From Bradyrhizobiaceae bacterium (GTDB taxonomy: Bacteria > Pseudomonadota > Alphaproteobacteria > Rhizobiales > Xanthobacteraceae), in NCBI GenBank assembly GCA_003963435.1, contig RXJC01000003.1, positions 1-64,000 of the forward strand: 64,000 bases of DNA, read 5' to 3'. The position numbers and the translations under genes were made by a program. Positions 24,331-31,696 of the stretch are shown piece by piece. How positions within the stretch are numbered: the stretch's first letter is position 1; each line of letters begins with the position of its first letter. Under the pieces are notes generated by a model. The model had not been told where the DNA came from. It was given only the letters and a program-made list of their open reading frames with translations, and did not search any database.

Positions 24331-24639
24331 CGGCGGCTCCCTTGGCCTGGCCGGGCTGAAGCGCGAGCGATCCGTCTGATCTCTTCGTCACTTCAGCCCT
24401 TCATCAGACCTCCTCGCCGGCCGCCTCACCGGTTCGGCGGGTCAAGGGCCGCGGAACGCGGGCGAAAGCTTCACCCTTGACGCGCTGGCCGGGCATGCGG
24501 CAGCGCCTCAATTCCCTTTCATTTTTCCTTTCTCATTTGTTCGATCTCCTTCTCCTGCCAATCGCCGGCAGCATCAGGGCCGCACTGATGACGGCCTTGC
24601 CGCTGCGACCACCGGCCAAGGCTTGCGTCCGCTACTACA
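24331..24639. other. Non-coding spacer with several inverted repeats
   Basis: There is no gene here. Three short perfect dyads stand close together: GGGCTGAAG / CTTCAGCCC, GTCTGAT / ATCAGAC (overlapping the first) and TCAAGGG / CCCTTGA. They suggest a folded leader for the DUF1419 operon, though weaker than the palindromes before ardC and parB. Confidence 0.5.
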
Positions 24640-25539
24640 TCAAGAGGTCGCCGTCAGGGCCTTCAGATCCTCATTCCAGTCGTCGGCGCGCGGTCGTGAT
24701 CGCGCGTACCCCACGCTCGCTTCTGCGGCGATCGCACGAACACGAGCCGCATAGACGTCGCCCTGCCGATTGTTGTCGGTTGCTGCCACGAGGTGGACGT
24801 TGGCGCGCTTGGCCAGACCACGGATGGCTTCATCCGTTGCCGGGGACCAGCCGCCGCCAGTGCTGACATAAAGAGTGTCGGACCGCAGGTCCTCGATCGC
24901 GGCAAGGCTCATGGCGTCGATGGCCGCTTCAGTGATGCAGATCCGCTCGAACTCGGCCGGTCCCAAGCGGAATAGCTCCTTGGTGCCGTCAGTGGCGAAA
25001 CCGCGCCATGCCGGCCCACGCTCCTCCCAACCCGTGACGGCTCCGGCAGAATCGCTGTGCGCCGCCCACATGCTGCCCTGGGGGCCCTCTCGCAACCGAT
25101 CGCAGGCGACGGCCTGCTTCAGGATGTCGGCCGGCAGGGCGCGCTCGCCGGTGAGATAGCGCCAAGCTGGCGAGCCGGGGCGCGGTCTGAAACGACGTCT
25201 CCACCGCTCTACAATGGACGCTAAGGCTTTGGGCCTTGCCGTGTGCTGCCATGCTGGTGCAGCGGGGACGAAGCCAACAACATCTGCAACACGCTCGGAT
25301 GCTTCGACGAACCCATCGGCACCGAGGTGTACGGCGAGCGAAAACACGTCCCCTTTCGCCGGTGACAATGGATCAAACCAGCCGCGACCTTCGTGGATGA
25401 CGATAATGATGTTGCTGTCGCGGCGATATTTGATTGCGCGGCGGGTGCTTTCCTTGACGTCGACCTTCCAGCCGTCCTTCTCCAGCAGGGCGGCGCAACC
25501 GACCTTTTCGCGCAGCTCTTCGATTTCTTTCTTGTCCAT
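24640..25539 (-). CDS. DUF3991/Toprim-domain protein
   Basis: This 299-aa protein has an N-terminal DUF3991-like part (about 1-110, with SNIIIVIHEGRGWFDPLSPA and KGDVFSLAVHLG, a zinc-less primase-like fold) and a C-terminal Toprim domain. The Toprim domain carries CITEAAIDAMSLAAIE (the acidic residue of motif 1) and LVAATDNNRQGDVYA (DxN in place of the common DxD). Such proteins are typical of plasmid and ICE cargo near DnaB-like helicases and may prime or process transferred DNA. The ATG at 25539 has GGAGC upstream; upstream extensions to 25764 run through repeat-rich DNA. Confidence 0.82.
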   Translation of the reverse strand: MDKKEIEELREKVGCAALLEKDGWKVDVKESTRRAIKYRRDSNIIIVIHEGRGWFDPLSPAKGDVFSLAVHLGADGFVEASERVADVVGFVPAAPAWQHTARPKALASIVERWRRRFRPRPGSPAWRYLTGERALPADILKQAVACDRLREGPQGSMWAAHSDSAGAVTGWEERGPAWRGFATDGTKELFRLGPAEFERICITEAAIDAMSLAAIEDLRSDTLYVSTGGGWSPATDEAIRGLAKRANVHLVAATDNNRQGDVYAARVRAIAAEASVGYARSRPRADDWNEDLKALTATS

Positions 25540-25640
25540 TTTTCTGCTCCGGATCTCGCGCAAGCGACGTCCGACCCTTTCGTCTGTTGGTCTCACCTGT
25601 TCCAAGTTTCCACGGAACATCACCGACCGGCCGCGAAGCC

Positions 25641-25720
25641 TGCCGGACGCAAGGGCGCGCGGACAAGCTGTCGAATTTGTCAGACACCTGGGCGCGGCAA
25701 CGCTTCCCTTGCAGCCGGCA
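25641..25720. repeat. Imperfect palindrome in front of the Toprim gene
   Basis: TGCCGGACGCAAGGG (25641-25655) pairs with CCCTTGCAGCCGGCA (25706-25720) at 13 of 15 positions, 102 bp upstream of the ATG. It is shorter than the other leader palindromes but has the same placement. Confidence 0.55.
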
Positions 25721-25742
25721 TGGCGCCAGCGGCAGCCGGTCA

Positions 25743-25761
25743 CCCGGCTCAATGAGCCGGG
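25743..25761 (-). terminator. Hairpin at the end of the 58-aa gene
   Basis: A perfect stem CCCGGCTC / GAGCCGGG with a 3-base loop overlaps the stop codon (25749-25751). There is no T tract. Confidence 0.5.
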
Positions 25762-25925
25762 CACCAGGGGTCGTACTCATGAACGATGGCGTCCTGATCG
25801 CCGTCGTACTCGCTGGAGACCATCACGCCGAACTCGCTATCGGTCTGAAAAAGGATGACCGGCACCATCAGCGTGCGGGCGAGATCAAAGGCGTGGTTCT
25901 GAGCGAGAGTAAGATTGTGCGACAT
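25749..25925 (-). CDS. Unassigned small protein, 58 aa
   Basis: It starts MSHNLTLAQNHAFDLARTLM and continues VPVILFQTDSEFGVMVSSE, ending YDPWCPAH. A GGGAG ribosome site precedes the ATG at 25923-25925. An N-terminal helix followed by a beta hairpin is likely. No family is recognised. The upstream in-frame extension to 26129 runs through stem-rich DNA and is unlikely to be translated. Confidence 0.6.
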   Translation of the reverse strand: MSHNLTLAQNHAFDLARTLMVPVILFQTDSEFGVMVSSEYDGDQDAIVHEYDPWCPAH

Positions 25926-26352
25926 TGAAAGGCTCCCGTCTTGCGGCGGGGACCATCCCCGCTCGACAGGCGCCCGACGTGTTCGGGGACGGCTGCGGTC
26001 ACCTCGAGAGGCGAAGCCGAAGAGGTCGCACGCTTGCGTCGCGAACCCCTTGCGGGTTGATCGCGGAAGGCCGTACCTGAACCAAGGAAAGCCCATTTGA
26101 GAGCGGGGCTGGTCCTTGTCCGGAAGCATGGTGTGCCGAACCGCACATCCTTCGTCCGCGGAGCGCCCATGCCGCCTTGATCCGGGCGGCGCAAGGACAC
26201 GTGTGATCCTTTTGGGTGAGACGGCGAAGGCGTGGTGACGCCTGCAAACGAGCTAAGTCAGCTCGACCAACGTGTAGTCGGCTCTGACACGGTGCGAGCA
26301 GGAACTCTTCTCGCCGCCGACAAGGGTGTGAATGAGAGATCGGTGTTGCCGC
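25926..26352. other. Non-coding stretch before the dnaB remnant
   Basis: No convincing gene. It holds GCGGGG-ACCAT-CCCCGC (a 6-bp stem just upstream of the 58-aa gene), CCCCTTGCGGG and other short stems, and CGAGCT-AAGTC-AGCTCG. This may be another folded leader. Confidence 0.45.
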
Positions 26353-27842
26353 CTAACCTGATCGGCGTGGCAGGTGATCCTCTTCGGCAAGGTCGAAGAA
26401 GCGGGTGAACTCGCCTTAAAATGTCATGGGCACCGTACCTGTCGGACCGTGCCGCTGCTTAGCGACAATGACCTCCGCCTTGCCACGAGCGGCGCTCATC
26501 TCCGATTCCCAAGCGAGATGTTCGTCGGTACCGGGCTTGGGCTCCCTGTTCTTGAGATAATATTCTTCACGAAACACAAACAATACGACATCGGCGTCTT
26601 GCTCAATCGAGCCGGACTCGCGAAGTTCTGAAAGTTGCGGACGTTTTTCATCGCGGTTCCCGACCAACCGTGAAAGCTGGGATAGCGCAATGACTGGCAC
26701 ATTGAGTTCTTTGGCCAGCGCCTTCAACCCGGTCGTGATCTCGGTGATCTCCTGCACCCGATTCTGCGCCGCACGCGGCGACTTGCCCTGCATGAGCTGA
26801 ATATAGTCGACGATAACGAGGTGCAGTCCTCGTTGTCGTTTCAAGCGGCACGCACGGGCCGCGAGTTGAGCGATGGAGACGGCGCCGGTTTGGTCGATAA
26901 AGAGCGGCAGCCGGCGCATTTTCTGACGGCATTCGAGCAGCTTGCCGAAAGCTGTCGCGTCGATGTCGCCACGCCTAATGTCGGAGGAGGGGATCTCTGT
27001 TTGCTCGGAGATGACGCGAGTGGCAAGTTGCTCCGACGACATCTCCAGCGAGAAGAAAGCAACGATGCCACCAGCTGTCGGTCTTGCCGAGCTATCGACT
27101 TGCTGCGTGGCATCGTAGGCGCTTGCCACATTGAACGCTATGTTGGTGGCTAGAGATGTCTTTCCCATGCCGGGCCTACCGGCGATGATGATGAGGTCTG
27201 TTGGCTGCAGACCTCCCATTTTGGCATCGAGGTCCTTGAGACCGGTTGCAAGGCCAGAAAGCCTGCCCTCGCCTGGTAGGCTTCTGCGGCTCTATCGATA
27301 GCGCTGTCCAGCGCAGTCTCGAACGTCTCGAAGCCCCCACCATAGCGGCCCGTTTCGGCGATTTCATATAAGAGCTGTTCGGCGTGCTGGATCTGATCCG
27401 CTGGAGCGCAATCGACGGGCGCTTCAAATGCGCCGTTGAGCATGTCCTCGGCGACCCTGATCAACTCACGCCGGACCGCAAGATCGTAGATAGTCCGGCC
27501 GTAATCGACCGCGTTGATGATCGTGGTCGCCTCCGCGGCCAGGCGCGCGACATACTGCGCGATCGACATTCCAGCGACAACGAGCGTGGCGGGAAAGAAG
27601 GTCTTAAGGGTGATCGGATTGGCCACTTTGTTCGAGCGGATCAGCTCGCTGATCACTTCAAAGATTTCACCGTGCAGCGGCTCGAAGAAATGATTTGCCT
27701 TCAGGAAATCGGCAACACGATGAAAGGCTTCGTTATTGATCAAGATGGCGCCGAGCAGCGCTTGTTCAGCTTCGATGTTGTGCGGCAGCTCGCGATAGGG
27801 CGAAGCCTGCGGCGATTTCAGCTTGAATACTGCTTCTGTCAT
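26353..27842 (-). pseudogene. dnaB: dnaB-type replicative helicase, broken by a frameshift and a late stop
   Basis: The ATG at 27842 (MTEAVFKLKSPQ) opens a DnaB N-terminal domain (HNIEAEQALLGAILINNEAF). Near 27265-27285 the frame shifts by one: the minus strand reads RAGFLALQPV in frame 1, while the homologous linker GRLSGLATGLKDLDAKMGGL continues in another frame. The helicase domain follows with Walker A GRPGMGKTS and VIVDYIQLMQGKS. It meets a TAA at 26416-26418 after GTVPMTF, yet the same frame continues GEFTRFFDLAEEDHL to a TAG at 26353. So two lesions are present. The C-terminal half alone could be translated from an internal ATG at 27219 but would lack the N-terminal domain. Confidence 0.85.
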
Positions 27843-28252
27843 GTTCGTCCGTCCGCCGGCCCAATGTTGAAGTGCAGGACCTACGAAGGACAAGGGATCA
27901 TGCATGGTATAGGCGACGAATCGCCCTCGCTTGAGGAAGTGTACCGCCAATAAGGGCAAAACCAATCGATTCGCGCTACAATAGGCCGGGCCTGCCGCCC
28001 GTTTGCGTCAGGGATGGCAGCCCGCAAGGGGGAAGACCCGCTCGCGGGGCTTCAGCGCAGCCAACAGCCCGGCCCGCAGTGCGACGCCCATTTTCTTCGC
28101 CATCAGAATCGCACAACAGCCAGTGTATTTTCCGAGATCGATCGTTGAACGCCGCGATAGGCCTTAATCAGGTATTAAATTTCTGAATCGCTAGGCCTGA
28201 TCGATTCGATAACTTAATTGGACGTCAGTTCCGACAATTGCGATCCTTGCGC
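27843..28252. other. Spacer between dnaB and the WGR gene
   Basis: No supported gene. A minus-strand frame starting MAKKMGVALRAGLL at about 28103 is open for roughly 70 codons but runs into the dnaB leader and has no ribosome site. The AT-richer end near 28160-28200 carries TAGGCCT twice and reads as a promoter region. Confidence 0.45.
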
Positions 28253-28540
28253 ATGTCCGAACTCACGGTGCCATACCTCGTGCTTCAACGTTGCGATCCG
28301 GCCCGCAATATGGCGAGGTTCTATGTACTCACGATCGAACCGACTCTGTTCGGTGATACGGCGCTGGTGCGCGAATGGGGACGTCTTGGCCAACGCGGCC
28401 GCCGGCGGATGGATCTGTTTGCCGGGAGAGTCCAGGCCGTGGAAGCGCTCGAGGATTGGCTCGTCCGCAAAACACGCCGTGGTTATGTACCAAAGAGTCC
28501 CGCGCCCTGGATGCGACCGCCCAGTCCGCAACCTGATTGA
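28253..28540 (+). CDS. WGR-domain protein
   Basis: This 95-aa protein is essentially a single WGR domain: residues with the consensus ARFYVLTIEPTLFGDTALVR, then EWGRLGQRGRRRMDLF. WGR domains bind nucleic acid and occur in PARPs and in MolR-like and rhizobial plasmid proteins. The ATG at 28253 is preferred to the TTG at 28238. It converges on luxR, and the 48-bp gap suggests independent control. The partner is unknown. Confidence 0.82.
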   Translation: MSELTVPYLVLQRCDPARNMARFYVLTIEPTLFGDTALVREWGRLGQRGRRRMDLFAGRVQAVEALEDWLVRKTRRGYVPKSPAPWMRPPSPQPD

Positions 28541-28588
28541 GCGGTCGATCTTGGGAGCACCCTACAAGCCGGACGAGTGTTTTGCGCA

Positions 28589-29317
28589 TTACGGAAGCAA
28601 TCCCTGCCGAAATGCGAGCGCCACAGCGTGCGGGAGGGTTAATGCAGCAAGATTTCGCCTGGCATTGTCCAGATGAAACTTCACACCTCGCGGGCTGACA
28701 TCAAGAAGCTCTGCGATATCCTGCATGGTTTTGCCATCGGATATCCATCCGAGACACTGCCGTTCGCGCTGTGTCAGCGGGTTGATGCTCCCGTCGCCTA
28801 CCAAGGCGCGTCCGATCTTGGCACTCACGTGCGCATGGAAGGTGAGACCCACCATTTCCAACATGTCTTGCGAGCTCTCGATGAAGCGATCGAATCCAAG
28901 ACTGCGTTCGTCCACGGCCAGCGTGAACGCCGCAAACTGATTCTGACTTGAGGGAATGCGTACCGTCAGACCGGTCCTGATCTTGAAACTCAGGGCATCG
29001 TCAAACAGGCGACGCTGTTTCGCCGACTTTGCGCTTCGCGCTGACCGTCCATCCCATAGGACCATCCGGCTTGTGGTTCGCGGTTCCTGAAGGACGGGGT
29101 CGATGTTGTCATATCCTTCCCGAAAATAGTGGCTGGTCCAACTCTTCGGATAGGATGAGATCAGACTGGGGCCGTTCGCGCGCTGCCCAAAATAAGCGAA
29201 CCACCGGAATCCCAAGGCATGCGCGGTTCGTTCCGCGATGCGCTTAAAATCATCCTCCGTACGGGCAGAATGAAGACAATCGACCAATTCATTGCATGTT
29301 CTTTTGACATCTTTCAT
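28589..29317 (-). CDS. luxR: LuxR-family quorum-sensing regulator
   Basis: This 242-aa TraR/LuxR-type protein has an N-terminal acyl-homoserine-lactone domain that keeps Trp60, Tyr64, Asp73 and Trp88, equivalent to TraR W57, Y61, D70 and W85. The C-terminal LuxR helix-turn-helix is NPLTQRERQCLGWISDGKTM, then QDIAELLDVSPRGVKFHL. It is divergent from luxI across a 424-bp intergenic region and is expected to activate luxI and the virB operon through the box at 29658-29677. Confidence 0.92.
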   Translation of the reverse strand: MKDVKRTCNELVDCLHSARTEDDFKRIAERTAHALGFRWFAYFGQRANGPSLISSYPKSWTSHYFREGYDNIDPVLQEPRTTSRMVLWDGRSARSAKSAKQRRLFDDALSFKIRTGLTVRIPSSQNQFAAFTLAVDERSLGFDRFIESSQDMLEMVGLTFHAHVSAKIGRALVGDGSINPLTQRERQCLGWISDGKTMQDIAELLDVSPRGVKFHLDNARRNLAALTLPHAVALAFRQGLLP

Positions 29318-29657
29318 TGCGCGACTTCAGCTATTCCAAGTTCCTAGAACGTGAGCACTTCGACGTTTCGCGCTCTACGTGCAGGCCGTGTATGGTGAGG
29401 TTGCGGCAGCTTTGCGGCACGAACAATTCGGTACCGTCCTGTCAGAACAACAGCAGCAACGCGAACCCACGACGAAGGAGAAAAAAACCTCTGGACCGCG
29501 GCCACTCAAAGCAACCATTTTTCTTCATTTGCAAAGGTGAAGGAATTCCATTTCCTGCGCTGTCAGATCCGCGCGTCACGAACTTATAGAGTTTCCAAAG
29601 TGCGCGCGGATAACTGCGCCTTGCGAATGCGGCTCGCGACCCAGCAGAACCACAAGG

Positions 29658-29677
29658 CCCTGTCAGAACTGACAGCG
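29658..29677. promoter_or_regulatory. lux-type box upstream of luxI
   Basis: The sequence is CCCTGTCAGAACTGACAGCG. The core CTGTCAG-AA-CTGACAG is a perfect 7-bp dyad fitting the CT-N12-AG pattern of LuxR-family targets, close to las/rhl-type boxes. It ends 64 bp before the luxI ATG. The rest of 29318-29741 has no gene. Confidence 0.8.
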
Positions 29678-29741
29678 CAACGCCGTGACCGTGACTGCTT
29701 TCTTGATCTCGAAGCTGTGATTCGTAAGTTTGAGGTTAAGA

Positions 29742-30377
29742 ATGAAGGTCACTGTTCGCACGCGTGCGGCGCTCCTGCACGATTCTGAACTGGCAATGGG
29801 AATGCACCGCCTGCGAGGGCGTGTGTTCAAGGAACGACTCGACTGGGACGTCTCTGTCCGCGACGGATTAGAGATCGATCAGTACGACACCTTCAAGCCG
29901 ACTTATCTCCTGGCGCTCGAGAAGAGCGACGTTGTTGGCTGCGTTCGCCTTTTGCCCACCACCGGACGCAACATGCTGGCCGATACGTTCCCGGTGTTGC
30001 TGGATGGCAACCCGGCGCCGAGGGCGGCCAGAATCTGGGAGAGCTCGCGCTTCTGCGTTGACACCAAGAGTGCGGCGGCAACAGCAGAGAATGGTCTGCG
30101 CAATGCGACGTTCCTGCTGTTTGCAGCCATGATCGAATGGGGGCAGCAGCACGATCTTCAGGCCATCGCAACGGTCACTGATCTGCGCATGGAACGCATC
30201 CTGCGCCGGGTCGGATGGCATCTCGATCGCCTCGGCACGCCTCGTCAAATCGGGACGACCAACGCCGTGGCTGGATTGCTGCCGATCAGCGAGGAGGCGC
30301 TCGGCGCGATCCGAGCGGCCGGGCAGATTTCAGGGCGTGCAATTGACGCGCCGTCGAACCTAGCGATCGCAGCCTAG
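29742..30377 (+). CDS. luxI: Acyl-homoserine-lactone synthase
   Basis: This 211-aa LuxI-family enzyme makes an acyl-HSL from S-adenosylmethionine and an acyl donor. The invariant residues are present: Arg25, Phe29, Trp35, Asp46, Asp49, Arg69, Phe83, Glu100 and Arg103 (RVFKERLDWDV, LEIDQYD, CVRLLP, WESSRFCVD). The ATG at 29742 is preferred to an in-frame TTG at 29730. The next gene starts 38 bp later on the same strand, so luxI heads the T4SS operon as traI heads trb in Ti plasmids. The signal's acyl chain cannot be told from sequence. Confidence 0.94.
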   Translation: MKVTVRTRAALLHDSELAMGMHRLRGRVFKERLDWDVSVRDGLEIDQYDTFKPTYLLALEKSDVVGCVRLLPTTGRNMLADTFPVLLDGNPAPRAARIWESSRFCVDTKSAAATAENGLRNATFLLFAAMIEWGQQHDLQAIATVTDLRMERILRRVGWHLDRLGTPRQIGTTNAVAGLLPISEEALGAIRAAGQISGRAIDAPSNLAIAA

Positions 30378-30415
30378 CATCGAACGTCTCAGCTCCTCAC
30401 AAAAAGGCTCTCAAC

Positions 30416-30982
30416 ATGGATCCCGCTGCATTCGCGGCTCTTGTCGAGCGATGTTCCCCGACGACAATGGTCCGGCCGCTAATGGCAATCGTGCGGCAGG
30501 CGAGCTCGTTCGAGCCGTTGCTCATCACGATCGAAGGGCGCAAGCCGATTCCAATTCAAGCCACCGACCGTGAGGAAGCCATCCAGCTCGCGACCGAGGC
30601 TATCGCCGCCCGCCAGCAGGTCCGAGCCGGTCTCGCTCAACTTGATGCCGAGGAAACAAAGAAGGCTGGATTGACGGCTGCCACGACGTTCGATGCGTGC
30701 CAGCACATTGCTGGCCTTGGCAGACTGTTCGATGCGCGCCTGCAAGCGGCGAGCATGAAAAGCGCGGATCGCGACCAGGCAATCGCCAAGGTTGTCGCGA
30801 GCTTCGCGCCCAAGGCTTCCGGTCAAGTCTCGGAGCCCGGTGAACCGATGGCGACCACCGGGCGTGATCGTCCCACCGGCGATACAACAATCAATCCACC
30901 GGCCGCCTCTGCCAGCGAGCGCCGGCCCTGGGACGTCTATCGCTCGGGACTAGGCACGTCAGCCTTTGTTTACGAACGATGA
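30416..30982 (+). CDS. virB1: VirB1-like protein lacking the catalytic Glu
   Basis: This 188-aa protein starts MDPAAFAALVERCSPTTMVR and continues PLMAIVRQASSFEPLLI, the layout of VirB1 lytic transglycosylases (MxxIVRxESxxxP). The catalytic Glu is Ala29 here (RQAS in place of RxES). The later GLAQLD, AATTFDACQHIAGLGRLF follows the VirB1 GLGQIN..FDPCxNL pattern with degenerate residues. It may be a structural remnant, with murein cleavage supplied elsewhere. The Pro/Ser/Thr-rich C-terminus is typical of VirB1. It is the first vir gene after luxI. Confidence 0.75.
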   Translation: MDPAAFAALVERCSPTTMVRPLMAIVRQASSFEPLLITIEGRKPIPIQATDREEAIQLATEAIAARQQVRAGLAQLDAEETKKAGLTAATTFDACQHIAGLGRLFDARLQAASMKSADRDQAIAKVVASFAPKASGQVSEPGEPMATTGRDRPTGDTTINPPAASASERRPWDVYRSGLGTSAFVYER

Positions 30983-31058
30983 AGATCGCCGTTTTTCATC
31001 TCAACTCAATCCGCGGTCCGGGCTGGGGTCCGGCTGCAGCGCCAATCGGAGCCGTGCC

Positions 31059-31355
31059 ATGACTTCTCCTCTTAAACACTCTGCTGCCCTCCTTTGCATG
31101 GGAGCCGTCCTTAGCATCGCTTTGGCCGAGCCGGCGCTGGCGCAGACCGCGAACATTGAAGGCGTGCTGCAGAACATCGTCAACATGTTGACCGGCAACG
31201 TCGCTCGGCTACTGGCGACGCTGGCGGTCATCATCGTCGGCATCGCCTGGATGTTCGGCTATCTCGATCTGCGCAAGGCCGCCTATGTCGTGCTCGGTGT
31301 CGCCATCACATTCGGCGCCTCCGAGGTGGTCTCAACGTTGACCGGAGGTCACTGA
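31059..31355 (+). CDS. virB2: VirB2/TrbC pilin
   Basis: This 98-aa pilin precursor has a long signal sequence (cleavage likely after ALAQ, about residue 31) and two hydrophobic helices separated by a short loop (VARLLATLAVIIVGIAWMF, then RKAAYVVLGVAITFG). The ATG at 31059 replaces an in-frame start at 30966 that lies in virB1. It overlaps the virB3 ATG by one base. Confidence 0.9.
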   Translation: MTSPLKHSAALLCMGAVLSIALAEPALAQTANIEGVLQNIVNMLTGNVARLLATLAVIIVGIAWMFGYLDLRKAAYVVLGVAITFGASEVVSTLTGGH

Positions 31356-31696
31356 TGGTTGAGGCCGCGCGTCTCACGGAGGACACCTTGTTCCTCGCCT
31401 GTACGCGTCCCGCCATGATCGCCGGCGTCACGATGGAGGCCATGGCGCTCAACGTGATGTTTTCCTGCATCCTGTTTCTGGTGGCTGGGAGCATCGTCTA
31501 CGGCCTTGTCGCGATTCCGATCCATGGGCTCTGCCGCATCATCTGCCGGCACGACCCGAACATGTTCCGGATTCTGCTCGCCTGGATCGAAACCCGAGGA
31601 CGCGCGCGCAATGCCGCATTCTGGGGCGGGTCGTCCTGCACGCCCCTCAAACTCGTCCGAAGATATCAAACAAGGGAGCTCGGTTATGCGCAATAG
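31355..31696 (+). CDS. virB3: VirB3 inner-membrane protein
   Basis: This 113-aa protein has the VirB3 pattern LFLACTRPAMIAGVTMEAMA, two adjacent transmembrane helices (about 25-60) and a CRHDPNMFRILLAWIETR tail. It works with VirB4 at the inner membrane in pilus assembly. The start overlaps the virB2 stop (TGATG), and the stop lies inside virB4. Confidence 0.9.
   Translation: MVEAARLTEDTLFLACTRPAMIAGVTMEAMALNVMFSCILFLVAGSIVYGLVAIPIHGLCRIICRHDPNMFRILLAWIETRGRARNAAFWGGSSCTPLKLVRRYQTRELGYAQ

Noticed and set aside
27880..28103. Minus-strand frame starting MAKKMGVALRAGLL
   Set aside because: No ribosome site, runs into the dnaB leader, and the later part (PCMIPCPS) is not protein-like.
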